Assembly (NCBI RefSeq): GCF_029207565.1
Contig: NZ_JANCMW010000009.1
Coordinates: 124,001-188,000, forward strand
Reading direction: 5' to 3'
Length of the DNA: 64,000 nt
From: Marinobacter iranensis
GTDB taxonomy: Bacteria > Pseudomonadota > Gammaproteobacteria > Pseudomonadales > Oleiphilaceae
The notes below the pieces were generated by a model. That model was not told where the DNA came from. It saw only the letters and a program-made list of their open reading frames with translations, and did not search any database. The position numbers and the translations under genes were made by a program. Each line of letters begins with the position of its first letter. Positions within the stretch are counted from its first letter, which is position 1. Shown one piece after another: positions 48,328 to 57,074 of this stretch.

Positions 48328-49662
48328 TCAGAAATCCAGAAAGCCATGACCAAAACGGGTGTCCCGGCCAGGCCTGCCAAGATCCGTCGCTTCGTTAATA
48401 AGGGTTTCAACCGCCTTGTCTTCCGAAAATTCGGTGCGTCGGCAGGCTAGCGCTGCGGCAACCACCGGAGACGCCAGCGAGGTACCGCTGTCTGCAACCA
48501 TGCCGGCATCAGGGTGTGCTACCGGGACAGCTACTCCGTTGCTGGCAAACATCACCTGCTCACCCCGATTGGCCCAACGGTAGAGCTTCCCGGACCTGTC
48601 AGCCGCCGTTACACCGATCACATCGGTGTAGGCAGCCGGATATAACGGCGAAACAGAGGGTCCTTGATTGCCCACCGCTGCAACCAGCAGCATGCCGCGT
48701 TTCCTCAGGCGGGTCACAGCCGCGGCGAGAAGCTGGTTGTCCGGGCCTGTCAGGCTGATGTTGATAACGGATAAATCCTGACCGGCCAGCCAGTTCAGGC
48801 CTTCCAGCAAATGTCCAAGTGTGGCTCCAGAGAGAGTACGATCTCGGTCATAGAACACGGAGGCATTGAAAATCGTTGCCTCCGGCAGCCGTGCGGGCCA
48901 TCGACCGGGGCTTTTGCCTACCAGCAGGCTGGCAACGGCCGTGCCGTGAACCGTAGGCTCAGTCAGTGTCCCATCCATTTCCGCGAATGCCAGAAAACGC
49001 TCCTGCACAATTTGTGCGTCGCCAAATACCGGATGGTCTTTGGCAATTGAAGAATCCACCATTCCAATGCGAACCGGTGCAGTGCAGAGACTGCGCCACT
49101 GCGGCATTCCGGTCTCGGGGATGGGCTCTGTGGCGCCCGTTTGTGGCGTGTAGATATGGTTTCGGTCCAGCCGATCCGTGAGCTTCGGAAGGGCGGCCTG
49201 TAAGGCTTTATGGGAATCCAGCTCGGCCGCGACCTGGAACCGTACCACGGTCATTCCCAGGCCGGTTAGCTCGCGGCGCTCCAGAACCGTGATCCCGGGC
49301 CGGTCTAGGCTGGCGAGTTCCGCAGCCGTACCGGTTACCAACCACTGACTTTCCACAGCCCGGAAACCGTCGTCCAGTTGGATATCATTGAACGCTTTCT
49401 GTCCCTGGCGCGTGAGGATGGGAAGAACCGATGGTAACTCCGTGAGCCGTTCCTTGAGTTCGGTGCCTTGCGCGCTGACCTGTTTCTCAAGGCGGCGGTT
49501 CATGGCCTGCTCCACCATGCGCTGTGTCTGCTGCTCGACCTGGCGGGTTATCGGGTTTACCTGACCGCTGGTTACATCCCCCACACCGAGGGGTAAGGCC
49601 GGCGCAGAAAGCGTGCAAAGTGCGATAACAGGGAACAACTGTCTCGTGAAAAAAGGTTTCAT
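48328..49662 (-). CDS. Exported subtilisin-like serine protease (S8)
   Basis: 444 residues from the ATG at 49662, which starts the signal peptide (about 1-24); an upstream ATG would spoil it. A Gln/Glu/Arg-rich helix (about 35-75) and a probable I9-like propeptide (about 85-165) precede the catalytic domain. The triad is complete: Asp203 (IGMVDSS), His239 (HGTAVAS) and Ser395 (GTSLASP), with the oxyanion Asn in VGNQGPS. The protein ends shortly after the domain, with no autotransporter or membrane tail. It is divergent from the ECF sigma gene and has a matching ECF-type promoter. Confidence 0.9.
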   Translation of the reverse strand: MKPFFTRQLFPVIALCTLSAPALPLGVGDVTSGQVNPITRQVEQQTQRMVEQAMNRRLEKQVSAQGTELKERLTELPSVLPILTRQGQKAFNDIQLDDGFRAVESQWLVTGTAAELASLDRPGITVLERRELTGLGMTVVRFQVAAELDSHKALQAALPKLTDRLDRNHIYTPQTGATEPIPETGMPQWRSLCTAPVRIGMVDSSIAKDHPVFGDAQIVQERFLAFAEMDGTLTEPTVHGTAVASLLVGKSPGRWPARLPEATIFNASVFYDRDRTLSGATLGHLLEGLNWLAGQDLSVINISLTGPDNQLLAAAVTRLRKRGMLLVAAVGNQGPSVSPLYPAAYTDVIGVTAADRSGKLYRWANRGEQVMFASNGVAVPVAHPDAGMVADSGTSLASPVVAAALACRRTEFSEDKAVETLINEATDLGRPGRDTRFGHGFLDF

Positions 49663-49698
49663 CGTGCCCGTCCGACTATAGATGCGTTTCATACGATA

Positions 49699-49724
49699 CA
49701 ACGGCCCGGCGGAAAAAAAATTCC
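49699..49724 (-). promoter_or_regulatory. ECF-type promoter of the S8 protease gene
   Basis: Read on the minus strand: GGAATTTT (49724-49717), 12 nt, CCGTTG (49704-49699). Spacing equals that of the two other ECF-type promoters at this locus. The expected start lies about 30 nt before the protease ATG. The -35 differs from the others after GGAAT. Confidence 0.55.
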
Positions 49725-49733
49725 TTGGTTCAT

Positions 49734-49759
49734 GGAATAAATCGGTTTCCCGACCGTTT
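49734..49759 (+). promoter_or_regulatory. ECF-type autoregulatory promoter of the sigma factor gene
   Basis: GGAATAAA (49734-49741), 12 nt, CCGTTT (49754-49759). It shares GGAATAAATC and ACCGT with the promoter at 46695-46720. Autoregulation is the rule for ECF sigma factors, so this pair gives a bioinformatic prediction of the factor's recognition sequence. Confidence 0.7.
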
Positions 49760-49789
49760 TACCGATAACACCTTTGGAAATTGAAGGCT

Positions 49790-50281
49790 ATGCAAGAGGA
49801 AATCACCGAATTATTACCAAGGCTCCGACGATTTGCCTACTCGTTGACGGGCTCCCTGTCAGACGCCGACGACCTGCTGCAGAATACGGTGGAGCGTTTG
49901 TTGACCCGGGACAGGCCGGACGACGCCGATCTTACCAAATGGGCATTCCGGGTTTGCCGTAATGTCTGGATAGACGAGTGTCGTGCGCGCAAGGTTCGGC
50001 GGGAAGCGGCGGAACACCCGGAGTTGACGGATGGCCAGGTGATCAATGGCGAGCACCAGACCACCAAGGAGATCGAATGGCACCGGGTGGACGCTGCGAT
50101 GGCACGGTTGCCACAGGATCAGCGCCAGATCATATCCCTGGTGGCGATCCAGGGCATGCCCTACAAGATCGTGGCTGAGATCCTGCAGGTGCCCAAGGGT
50201 ACGGTGATGAGCCGACTGGCCCGAGCCAGAGCGGCACTAAGTGAGGCCTTGGCGCCTGTAACCATGAGGACCGATTCATGA
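49790..50281 (+). CDS. ECF-family RNA polymerase sigma factor
   Basis: 163 residues from the ATG at 49790 (GAAGG nearby; a TTG at 49781 would add three residues). Sigma region 2 is in LRRFAYSLTGSLSDADDLLQ and TKWAFRVCRNVWIDECR; region 4 is in LPQDQRQIISLVAIQGMPYK with the helix-turn-helix KGTVMSRLARARAAL. Region 3 is absent, as in all ECF factors. Its stop overlaps the next ATG (ATGA, 50278-50281), coupling it to the anti-sigma gene. Probable targets are itself, the divergent protease and the Ala-rich protein. Confidence 0.93.
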   Translation: MQEEITELLPRLRRFAYSLTGSLSDADDLLQNTVERLLTRDRPDDADLTKWAFRVCRNVWIDECRARKVRREAAEHPELTDGQVINGEHQTTKEIEWHRVDAAMARLPQDQRQIISLVAIQGMPYKIVAEILQVPKGTVMSRLARARAALSEALAPVTMRTDS

Positions 50282-51003
50282 ACATGACTGACGAAACCCT
50301 GTCGGCTTTCCTCGATAACGAATTGACCGACGCGGAGATGGAAGCGGTTCGGGACCAACTGGAGAAGGATCCAGCGCTGGCAGATCGACTGGCCGAGATG
50401 GCTTCGGTGGATGCGGAGCTGCAGGCGCATTACGGCTCTATTGATGATCATCCCATGCCGGCATCGATCACCCAAATGCTGGAGGAACAGGCTTCCCGGA
50501 GCGCCGTGCCCGCGCAGGACAACGTGGTTACGTTTCCGTGGTGGCGCAGGCTGTCCGGGCACACGGGTAAAGCCATCGCTGCCGCCATCATCGCAGGGGT
50601 GGCGTTGACGCAATGGCTGACGGTGGCGACGGACAGCGATCCGGTGTCGCCAGCGGTGGCGAACGTCCTGGATAGCCAGCCTAGCGGTGAGGTTTACCAG
50701 GTTAATGTCCAAACGAGCTTGACGCCGAGACTGACGTTCCAAAGCCAGGCCGGCCAATGGTGCCGTCAATTCCGTCTGGAGACTGAAGCCTCCGCGTCGG
50801 AGCACATCGCCTGCCGCACCGGCGCGGGTTCCTGGGAACAGGTGGCCGCTGCGGAAGCAGAGTCCTCCCCAGCGCCTGATGAATACCAGGCGGCGAGCGG
50901 CGGGAGCGTGCTCGACCAGGAACTGGACCGGATGATGGTCGCTCCCCCAATCGGGCCCAAGGAAGAGCGTGAGTTGCTTGAACGGAAGTGGAGGCGCAAT
51001 TAA
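50278..51003 (+). CDS. Transmembrane anti-sigma factor
   Basis: 241 residues. The N-terminal cytosolic part (MTDETLSAFLDNELTDAEME) resembles the anti-sigma domain of RsiW/RseA-type proteins but lacks an obvious HxxxCxxC zinc motif. One membrane segment (about 97-114, AIAAAIIAGVALTQW) leads to a periplasmic domain with two cysteines (WCRQF and HIACRT), which might form a disulfide. It should hold the ECF factor inactive until an envelope signal triggers release or proteolysis. It overlaps the sigma gene by four bases. Confidence 0.87.
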   Translation: MNMTDETLSAFLDNELTDAEMEAVRDQLEKDPALADRLAEMASVDAELQAHYGSIDDHPMPASITQMLEEQASRSAVPAQDNVVTFPWWRRLSGHTGKAIAAAIIAGVALTQWLTVATDSDPVSPAVANVLDSQPSGEVYQVNVQTSLTPRLTFQSQAGQWCRQFRLETEASASEHIACRTGAGSWEQVAAAEAESSPAPDEYQAASGGSVLDQELDRMMVAPPIGPKEERELLERKWRRN

Positions 51004-51104
51004 CAACCTTGCGTCCCAGCGGTTTGCCGTTCCAGTGGATGGAAACACGGAAGAATCCAGCTAGTATCATGGTGTTTATCCTTCGCTGACCTGACGGAGC
51101 CGCA

Positions 51105-52994
51105 ATGACCGAATACTTTATCCAGGCGTTTATCTATCTGACCGCCGCTGTTATTGCGGTGCCATTGGCGAAACGCCTGGGATTGGGATCGGTATTGGGG
51201 TATCTGGTGGCCGGTGTGGTGATTGGGCCTGTGACCGGGCTGGTAGGCCAGGAAACCGCTACCATCCAACACTTCGCCGAGTTTGGCGTGGTGATGATGC
51301 TGTTCCTGGTGGGTATGGAGCTGGACCCGAAATCCCTCTGGGCCATGCGCGTGCGTCTGTTGGGGCTGGGTGGCCTGCAAGTGCTGCTGACCTCTGGCGC
51401 TGGTATGGCCATCGCCTGGTGGTTGGGGTTGCCCTGGCAAACCACCATTGCGGTGGGCCTGATCTTTTCCCTGTCATCCACCGCCATTGTCCTGCAAACC
51501 CTCAATGAGAAGGGGCTCAGCAAGACAGAGGGCGGCCGTAGCACCTTCTCTGTGTTGTTGTTCCAGGATATCGCCGTTATTCCAATGCTGGCCGTCATTC
51601 CCCTGCTGGCGGTGACCGGCCTGGCGGCGGTTGGCGCGTCCGAAGTTGATTCCCACAGCAGTTTCAGCCTGGTGGCAGACCTGCCGGGTTGGGCCCACGC
51701 ACTGGTCGTGATCAGCGCGGTGGCCACGGTGATCGTTGGTGGTCATTACCTCAGTCGACCGCTGTTCCGTTACGTGGTGCAGTCCGGTATGCGCGAGGTG
51801 TTTACCGCCACGGCACTGATGCTGGTGATTGGTATTGCCGCGTTGATGAGTGTGGTCAATCTGTCGCCGGCCCTCGGAGCTTTCCTGGCGGGTGTGGTGC
51901 TGGCTAACAGTGAATTCCGCCATGAACTCGAGGCCAATATCGAACCCTTCAAGGGGCTGCTGCTGGGGCTGTTCTTTATCACCGTGGGTGCGGGTATCAA
52001 TTTCGAGGTGCTGGCGGCACAGTGGGGCACGGTTCTGGCCCTGGGGCTGGCGGTGATTGTGGTGAAGGCCGCCGTGCTGTTGATTCTGGCGTTGCTGTTC
52101 GGGTTGCGAGGCCGGGATGGCTGGCTGTTTACCCTGGGCCTGGCCCAGGCTGGTGAATTCGGCTTTGTGCTGTTGACCTACAGTATGCAAAACCGGGTTA
52201 TCCCGGCGGACATCGCCCAGGTACTGGCCCTGGTGGTGGCGTTGTCGATGTTCCTCACACCGTTATTGTTCATCGCCTATGACCGGCTGGTTCTGCCGCG
52301 ATACCGTGAGGCCCGGAATGAGCAGCGGGAAGCGGATACCATCGAGGAACAGGCCCCGGTAATCATTGCCGGCGTTGGTCGCTTCGGGCAGATCGTGTGC
52401 CGGCTGCTGCGGGCCAGCAAGGTTCCCATTGTGGCTATGGACCTGGCCCTGGATCAGATCGAAAACCTGCGCCGGATCAACATCAAGAGCTATTTTGGCG
52501 ATGCCAGCCGCATGGGGCTGCTGGAAACTGCGGGCATTGCCAATGCGCGCCTGCTGGTAGTGGCTATCGACGACCGGGAACGGGCGGTTGCGCTGGTGCA
52601 GCACGTCAAGCAACACTATCCGGGTGTCTGGGTGCTGGCGCGGGCCTACGACCGGGGCCACGGCTATGATTTGCGCCAGGCCGGCGCCGATGATGTGGTC
52701 AGCGAAACCTACCATTCCGCCCTGGAGCTGGGCGGCCATGCCCTGACTGCATTTGGTGTGCACCCGTTGCGGGCGAGGCAGATGACCTGGGCCTTTATCA
52801 ACAATGAAAAAGCCCATGAAGACGAGCTCTTTGAAGCCTGGAAAGACATTGAAGAGGGCATCCGTTTCAGCCCCCGTTACAGCGAATTGTTCATGAAGCT
52901 GGAAGACACTCTCAGCCACGTCATGCAGCAGGACTGGCAGCCTCCCAGTCGTGAGGAGGTGCCCTTGTGGTCGCCTCCAAAAGCCGATGAGTGA
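51105..52994 (+). CDS. Kef-type monovalent cation:proton antiporter (CPA2)
   Basis: 629 residues. About twelve transmembrane segments (5-385) form a CPA2 exchanger; signature blocks are LGSVLGYLVAGVVIGP and FLVGMELDPKSLW, and LAQAGEFGFVLL (about 345) is characteristic of KefB/KefC. A TrkA-N/RCK domain follows (about 410-530; VIIAGVGRFGQIVCRLL). KefB/C proteins export K+ in exchange for H+ under glutathione-adduct gating. No KefF/KefG partner is adjacent. GGAG precedes the ATG. Cation choice is inferred from family. Confidence 0.92.
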   Translation: MTEYFIQAFIYLTAAVIAVPLAKRLGLGSVLGYLVAGVVIGPVTGLVGQETATIQHFAEFGVVMMLFLVGMELDPKSLWAMRVRLLGLGGLQVLLTSGAGMAIAWWLGLPWQTTIAVGLIFSLSSTAIVLQTLNEKGLSKTEGGRSTFSVLLFQDIAVIPMLAVIPLLAVTGLAAVGASEVDSHSSFSLVADLPGWAHALVVISAVATVIVGGHYLSRPLFRYVVQSGMREVFTATALMLVIGIAALMSVVNLSPALGAFLAGVVLANSEFRHELEANIEPFKGLLLGLFFITVGAGINFEVLAAQWGTVLALGLAVIVVKAAVLLILALLFGLRGRDGWLFTLGLAQAGEFGFVLLTYSMQNRVIPADIAQVLALVVALSMFLTPLLFIAYDRLVLPRYREARNEQREADTIEEQAPVIIAGVGRFGQIVCRLLRASKVPIVAMDLALDQIENLRRINIKSYFGDASRMGLLETAGIANARLLVVAIDDRERAVALVQHVKQHYPGVWVLARAYDRGHGYDLRQAGADDVVSETYHSALELGGHALTAFGVHPLRARQMTWAFINNEKAHEDELFEAWKDIEEGIRFSPRYSELFMKLEDTLSHVMQQDWQPPSREEVPLWSPPKADE

Positions 52995-53124
52995 TCCTCA
53001 GGATGGTTAACCTGAACCTGCGCTGGAATTTGCGATTCCCCTGATTCTGTTCCCACTGCTGAGGCATCTGGTGTGGCTGAGCGTGGCGGATGCCGCCAGC
53101 GCGTCCTACATTGCTACCGCTACC

Positions 53125-54027
53125 TCATGGATTTTCTGCCAGTTGTCTGACCTGGCTGCGCAACCAACGATGTCTGGCTGAGGAATGATGCTGCTGGTGC
53201 CAGAGCTGGTGGATCTCCAGCTCTGGCAAAGGTATTGGTGAGGGGCAGTGATCGAACCCGCTGAGCAGGTTGTTGCTTAGCCTCGCAGGCAGTGTGGCAA
53301 CCAGAGGCGCCTGTGACATCAGGCTGGCAACCGCATCAAAGCTGGCAACGATCAGTGCGGTGTCCCGCTGGAGTTTGCGGCTTGCCAGGTAACTGTCGAT
53401 GTCGCTGTGGCCGTTGGCGCTGAATCCCACCCGGATGTGCCGGGCGCGCAGGTAACGTTCGAGGCTGTCGGGCCTGGGCTGTCCGTGCTGGAAGAAACAC
53501 ACCATTTCGTCGCTGAACAGGCGTTGCTGATGCAGTTCGCTGGTATCCCGGGTCAATAGAGGGGAAAGCACCAGGTCCACCTGATGGCGATGCAGCGCCG
53601 GAAGAATGTCGTCCCGGCTTCCCAGTGGCAGCAACTGCAACTGGCAACGGGGAGCTGCTTTCTGCAGCACGGTCAGCAACGGCTTTACCAGCACTTCCCT
53701 TTCATAGTCGTTGCAGGCAATGACGAAGCGGCCTGTGTCTTCTGCAGGACGGTAGTCGGGTTGCGTGGCGATCTCGGCCAGCTCCTGCAGAATCCGGCGC
53801 GCCCTCGGGGCCAGGGTATGGCCTTGCTCTGTGGCGACAATACCCCGGCCACGGCGGGTGAACAGGCGGCTTCCGGTCAGCTGGTTCAGGCGCTCCAGGT
53901 TATGACTGATATTGGATTGGGTAAGGCCCAGGCTGTCCGCTGCTGCCGTCACGGAACCGGTGTCGTACACCGCCAGGAACTGGCGAAGCAAACGGCCGTC
54001 GAGGGCCAAATAATCAATGCTGTTCAT
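53125..54027 (-). CDS. LysR-family transcriptional regulator
   Basis: 300 residues from the ATG at 54027; the upstream extension would start with GTG and looks unlike the family. The winged helix-turn-helix (about 8-65; QFLAVYDTGSVTAAADSLGL, QSNISHNLERL) is followed by a periplasmic-binding-like effector domain. It is divergent from the metallo-hydrolase gene at 54109, with an 81-nt shared control region, so it probably regulates that gene and itself. Between the Kef gene and this stop, 52995-53124 holds no intact gene. Confidence 0.9.
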   Translation of the reverse strand: MNSIDYLALDGRLLRQFLAVYDTGSVTAAADSLGLTQSNISHNLERLNQLTGSRLFTRRGRGIVATEQGHTLAPRARRILQELAEIATQPDYRPAEDTGRFVIACNDYEREVLVKPLLTVLQKAAPRCQLQLLPLGSRDDILPALHRHQVDLVLSPLLTRDTSELHQQRLFSDEMVCFFQHGQPRPDSLERYLRARHIRVGFSANGHSDIDSYLASRKLQRDTALIVASFDAVASLMSQAPLVATLPARLSNNLLSGFDHCPSPIPLPELEIHQLWHQQHHSSARHRWLRSQVRQLAENP

Positions 54028-54108
54028 GTTTTGTATGCTAAATAATGTATGTATTGCATAAGATAGCACTCCTACACTGTTCCCTCATCAAACAAAGGAG
54101 CAGTGATC

Positions 54109-54969
54109 ATGTTGAAATCATTCATTCTGGGCTTTTCCCTGTTGGTCAGCAGTGCAGGTACTCTGGCGCAGGCGCTGGACCTGGATGTCCTCAGGGCCGA
54201 TGAAAACAGCTTTTACGCGGGCTCGGTACTGGTCAGTGGTGAAACCGAGGCGGTCCTGATTGACGCCCAGTTCACGCGCGCCAACGCCCACAGGCTGGTG
54301 GCCAGGATTCTTGATAGCGGCAAGACCCTGACTGCGATCTACATCAGCCACGGGGATCCAGACTACTACTTCGGCCTGGAAACCATTCAGGAGGCGTTTC
54401 CGGATGTGGCGATCTACGCATCCGAGCCGACACTGGCGCATATCCGCAAAACCAGTGAGCAAAAGCTGGCGTACTGGGGGCCGAAACTGGGGGCCAACGC
54501 ACCGGAAGCCCTGGTGATGCCCGAACCGTTGCCGGGCGATACGCTGACTGTCGACGGCAAGGTGCTGGAAGTAAAAGGCCTGGACGGGCCGTCACCAGAG
54601 CGCAGTTTTGTGTGGATTCCAAGCCTCAAGGCTGTGGTAGGGGGTGTGGTGCTCTACAACGATGTACACCTGTGGTTGGCGGATTCAGCCACCACTGAGG
54701 AGCGCCAGGAATGGCTGGATATCGTTGACCGCATCAGCGCCCTGGAACCGGAAGTTGTGGTGGCGGGCCACGCCATGCCAGCAGCGGCCACAGACATTTC
54801 GGCCGTTAATTTCACCCGCGACTACCTGACCACCTTTAATCGCGAACTGGTGGACCATCAACAATCCGATACCCTTATCGAGAGAATGGAAGAGCTCTAC
54901 CCCGCGGCCGGCCTGGACATTGCCCTGGAGTTAGGCGCCAAAGTTACGCTTGGTGAGATGAGCTGGTAA
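54109..54969 (+). CDS. Exported metallo-beta-lactamase-fold hydrolase, atypical metal motif
   Basis: 286 residues from the ATG at 54109 (AGGAG eight nt upstream). A signal peptide (about 1-23, ending LAQAL) places it in the periplasm. The fold is recognisable (VLIDAQFTRANAHRLV, VKGLDGPSPERSFVWIPS, VVVAGHAMP), but the metal motif normally HxHxDH reads HGDPDY (His81 to Tyr86), keeping His81 and Asp85 only. A subfamily with SHxDPDYYFG exists in my recollection, so it may bind a single metal or act differently. Substrate unknown. Regulated probably by the divergent LysR gene. Confidence 0.85.
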   Translation: MLKSFILGFSLLVSSAGTLAQALDLDVLRADENSFYAGSVLVSGETEAVLIDAQFTRANAHRLVARILDSGKTLTAIYISHGDPDYYFGLETIQEAFPDVAIYASEPTLAHIRKTSEQKLAYWGPKLGANAPEALVMPEPLPGDTLTVDGKVLEVKGLDGPSPERSFVWIPSLKAVVGGVVLYNDVHLWLADSATTEERQEWLDIVDRISALEPEVVVAGHAMPAAATDISAVNFTRDYLTTFNRELVDHQQSDTLIERMEELYPAAGLDIALELGAKVTLGEMSW

Positions 54970-55035
54970 GCGGCGTTGTGATTTGCCCCGATAAGGCTAT
55001 GATTGTCGTAGAGCTCCAGCGAGGAGGGCATAGCC

Positions 55036-56142
55036 TTGGTACAGCAAAGGGACGTCACTGTCTTTTACGATGAGCGGGTGTTGGCTCACCATCCCGATAC
55101 CAACATGAATTTTTTACCTGGCCGCCTGGACAAGCGGGTGCGGTCGATTCTCTCGGGGCTCAACGTGCAGTGGAAGTACCCGGAGCATCCTGGCCGCATT
55201 ACCGCCATCATGGAACTGCTGGCGCGGGAACCGATCCCCGGTGTGCGGATCGAGGCTGGCAAGGCGGCCACGCTGGACCAGTTGAGCCGGGTTCACACCA
55301 CCTCCTTCCTGGATGACATTTTCTCCCTGCGAAATGAAAGCGCTTGGCTGGATGTGGATACCACGGCGGTTTCGCCGGGCAGTGTCGAAGCCGCCGAAGT
55401 GGCGGCCGGCACAGCCATCGCCGCCGTGGAAGCGGTGGTCGAGGGCCGCACTGGCAGCGCCTTTGCGGTGGTCAGGCCGCCAGGGCACCATGCCGAGCCA
55501 GTACGGGCGCGGGGGTTCTGCCTGTTCAATAACGTCGCTGTTGCCGCAGCCCATGCGCAGGCGGAACTGGGCTGCAAACGGGTGTTGATCGTCGACTGGG
55601 ATGCCCACCACGGCAACGGCACCCAGGACATCTTCTGGGCTGACCCGGACACCATGTTTTTCGATATTCATCGGGCGGCGCCATTCTACCCCGGCAGTGG
55701 TGCATTAACAGACATAGGTGCCGGCCTGGGCGAGGGCACCACCATTAATGTGCCTATGCCCGGTGGCGCTGGTGATGTGGCCTATCTGAAGGCCATGCGT
55801 GAGATCCTGGTACCGGCTGCCGACTACTTCAAGCCGGACCTGATATTGGTCTCCGCAGGTTTTGACGCACACTGGTTCGACCTGGCGCTCAATGTGTCCT
55901 ACGATGGCTTTGCGGCCATGACAGGGATTGTGCAGCAAATCGCGGACAAACACTGCAATGGCCGGCTGGCCATGGTCCTGGAGGGGGGTTACAATACCGA
56001 ATCATTGTCTCATGGCGTACACGCGGTGCTCCAGGCGCTGGCCGGTGGCGCGTTGACGGAGCCAAGGGTCTGCGGCATGGAGGAAGTGGACACCGCGATA
56101 GAATTTCACAAGGGCGCCTTCGAGCCCGATAACACGGATTAG
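55036..56142 (+). CDS. HDAC-family (histone deacetylase-like) amidohydrolase
   Basis: 368 residues from a TTG start that has an excellent GGAGGG ribosome site 8 nt upstream; the next ATG (55105) would remove conserved residues. Zinc-dependent deacetylase motifs are present: RPPGHHAEP (His151/His152), [22 protein letters not shown] and VSAGFDAH, and EGGYN near the end. Bacterial members remove acetyl groups from acetylpolyamines, acetoin-like substrates or proteins; which one applies here is not visible. It is flanked by unrelated genes. Confidence 0.92.
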   Translation: MVQQRDVTVFYDERVLAHHPDTNMNFLPGRLDKRVRSILSGLNVQWKYPEHPGRITAIMELLAREPIPGVRIEAGKAATLDQLSRVHTTSFLDDIFSLRNESAWLDVDTTAVSPGSVEAAEVAAGTAIAAVEAVVEGRTGSAFAVVRPPGHHAEPVRARGFCLFNNVAVAAAHAQAELGCKRVLIVDWDAHHGNGTQDIFWADPDTMFFDIHRAAPFYPGSGALTDIGAGLGEGTTINVPMPGGAGDVAYLKAMREILVPAADYFKPDLILVSAGFDAHWFDLALNVSYDGFAAMTGIVQQIADKHCNGRLAMVLEGGYNTESLSHGVHAVLQALAGGALTEPRVCGMEEVDTAIEFHKGAFEPDNTD

Positions 56143-56171
56143 TCTTTTCCTATTACCTTCCTAAAAATAAA

Positions 56172-56208
56172 ATAGCTGTTCCCTATCGAACAACTAAAAA
56201 CAATCAAT
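56172..56208 (+). promoter_or_regulatory. OxyR-like operator upstream of ahpC
   Basis: Four tetranucleotides at the OxyR periodicity: ATAG (56172), CTAT (56183), CTAA (56194) and CAAT (56205), each separated by 7 nt. The first two match the ATAG-N7-CTAT consensus exactly, the others partly. It lies about 80 nt before the ahpC start. Confidence 0.6.
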
Positions 56209-56288
56209 TTGAATGTCTTTGATCGAATCAATATATTGGTTCGCTCAAGTTAGCCAATGCCTAAATTAACCAACTGGAGACTTCTCTT

Positions 56289-56852
56289 ATGGGTATGATT
56301 AACAGTGAAATTAAGCCGTTCAACGCAACCGCCTTCAAACAGGGTGAGTTCGTTGAGATTTCCGAAGCCGACGTAAAAGGCAAATGGTCTGTCTTTTTCT
56401 TCTACCCGGCGGACTTCACTTTCGTATGTCCGACTGAACTGGGCGACGTTGCCGACAAGTACGAAGAACTGCAGAAGCTGGGCGTGGAAGTGTTCTCCGT
56501 GTCCACCGACACTCACTTCACTCACAAGGCGTGGCACAGCAGCTCCGAGACCATCGGCAAGATCAACTACTTCATGGTCGGCGACCAGAACGGCACCATC
56601 ACCAACAACTTCGGTGTGATGCGTGAAGGCCAGGGCCTGGCAGACCGCGCTACCTTCCTGATCGACCCGGATGGCGTTATCCAGGCAATGGAAATCACTG
56701 CCGAAGGTATCGGCCGTGACGCGGACGACCTGCTGCGCAAGGTAAAAGCAGCCCAGTACGTTCGCAACCATCCTGGCGAAGTGTGCCCGGCCAAGTGGAA
56801 AGAAGGCGAAGCGACCCTGACTCCGTCACTGGACCTGGTTGGCAAGATCTAA
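56289..56852 (+). CDS. ahpC: Alkyl hydroperoxide reductase subunit C (peroxiredoxin)
   Basis: 187 residues, the same length as E. coli AhpC. This typical 2-Cys peroxiredoxin reduces H2O2 and organic peroxides, using Cys47 in FVCPTE (peroxidatic) and Cys166 in GEVCPAKW (resolving). The tail SLDLVGKI forms the YF-like helical end. It is re-reduced by AhpF, encoded 222 nt downstream. A hairpin terminator separates the two, and each gene has its own OxyR-like site. Confidence 0.97.
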   Translation: MGMINSEIKPFNATAFKQGEFVEISEADVKGKWSVFFFYPADFTFVCPTELGDVADKYEELQKLGVEVFSVSTDTHFTHKAWHSSSETIGKINYFMVGDQNGTITNNFGVMREGQGLADRATFLIDPDGVIQAMEITAEGIGRDADDLLRKVKAAQYVRNHPGEVCPAKWKEGEATLTPSLDLVGKI

Positions 56853-56879
56853 GTTTCCTTTCACAGTGAAACTTGTACT

Positions 56880-56908
56880 AAGGCCCGCTCCGCGGGCCTT
56901 AGTTGTTT
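56880..56908 (+). terminator. Terminator after ahpC
   Basis: AAGGCCCGC (56880-56888) pairs with GCGGGCCTT (56892-56900) around a 3-nt loop. A weak T-rich tract (AGTTGTTT) follows. A small AAGTTTC/GAAACTT repeat lies just before it (56851-56874). Confidence 0.65.
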
Positions 56909-56933
56909 CTATCCGGTTGATTTATCGAATCGA

Positions 56934-56970
56934 ATAGCAAAGGCCTATCAAATACTTTAGATCAATTAAT
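56934..56970 (+). promoter_or_regulatory. OxyR-like operator upstream of ahpF
   Basis: ATAG (56934), CTAT (56945), TTTA (56956) and TAAT (56967), with 7-nt spacers, the same phase as the site upstream of ahpC. The leading ATAG-N7-CTAT is exact. It lies about 105 nt before the ahpF start and after the ahpC terminator, giving ahpF separate peroxide control. Confidence 0.6.
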
Positions 56971-57074
56971 TTGAGCTCTTCCTGGCCAGTCCGTATCGTT
57001 CTCATATATTCGATTCACGACTCAACCTGAGTTCGCACATTCAGTTTTACGATATCAAAAGGGGAACAGAGAGC

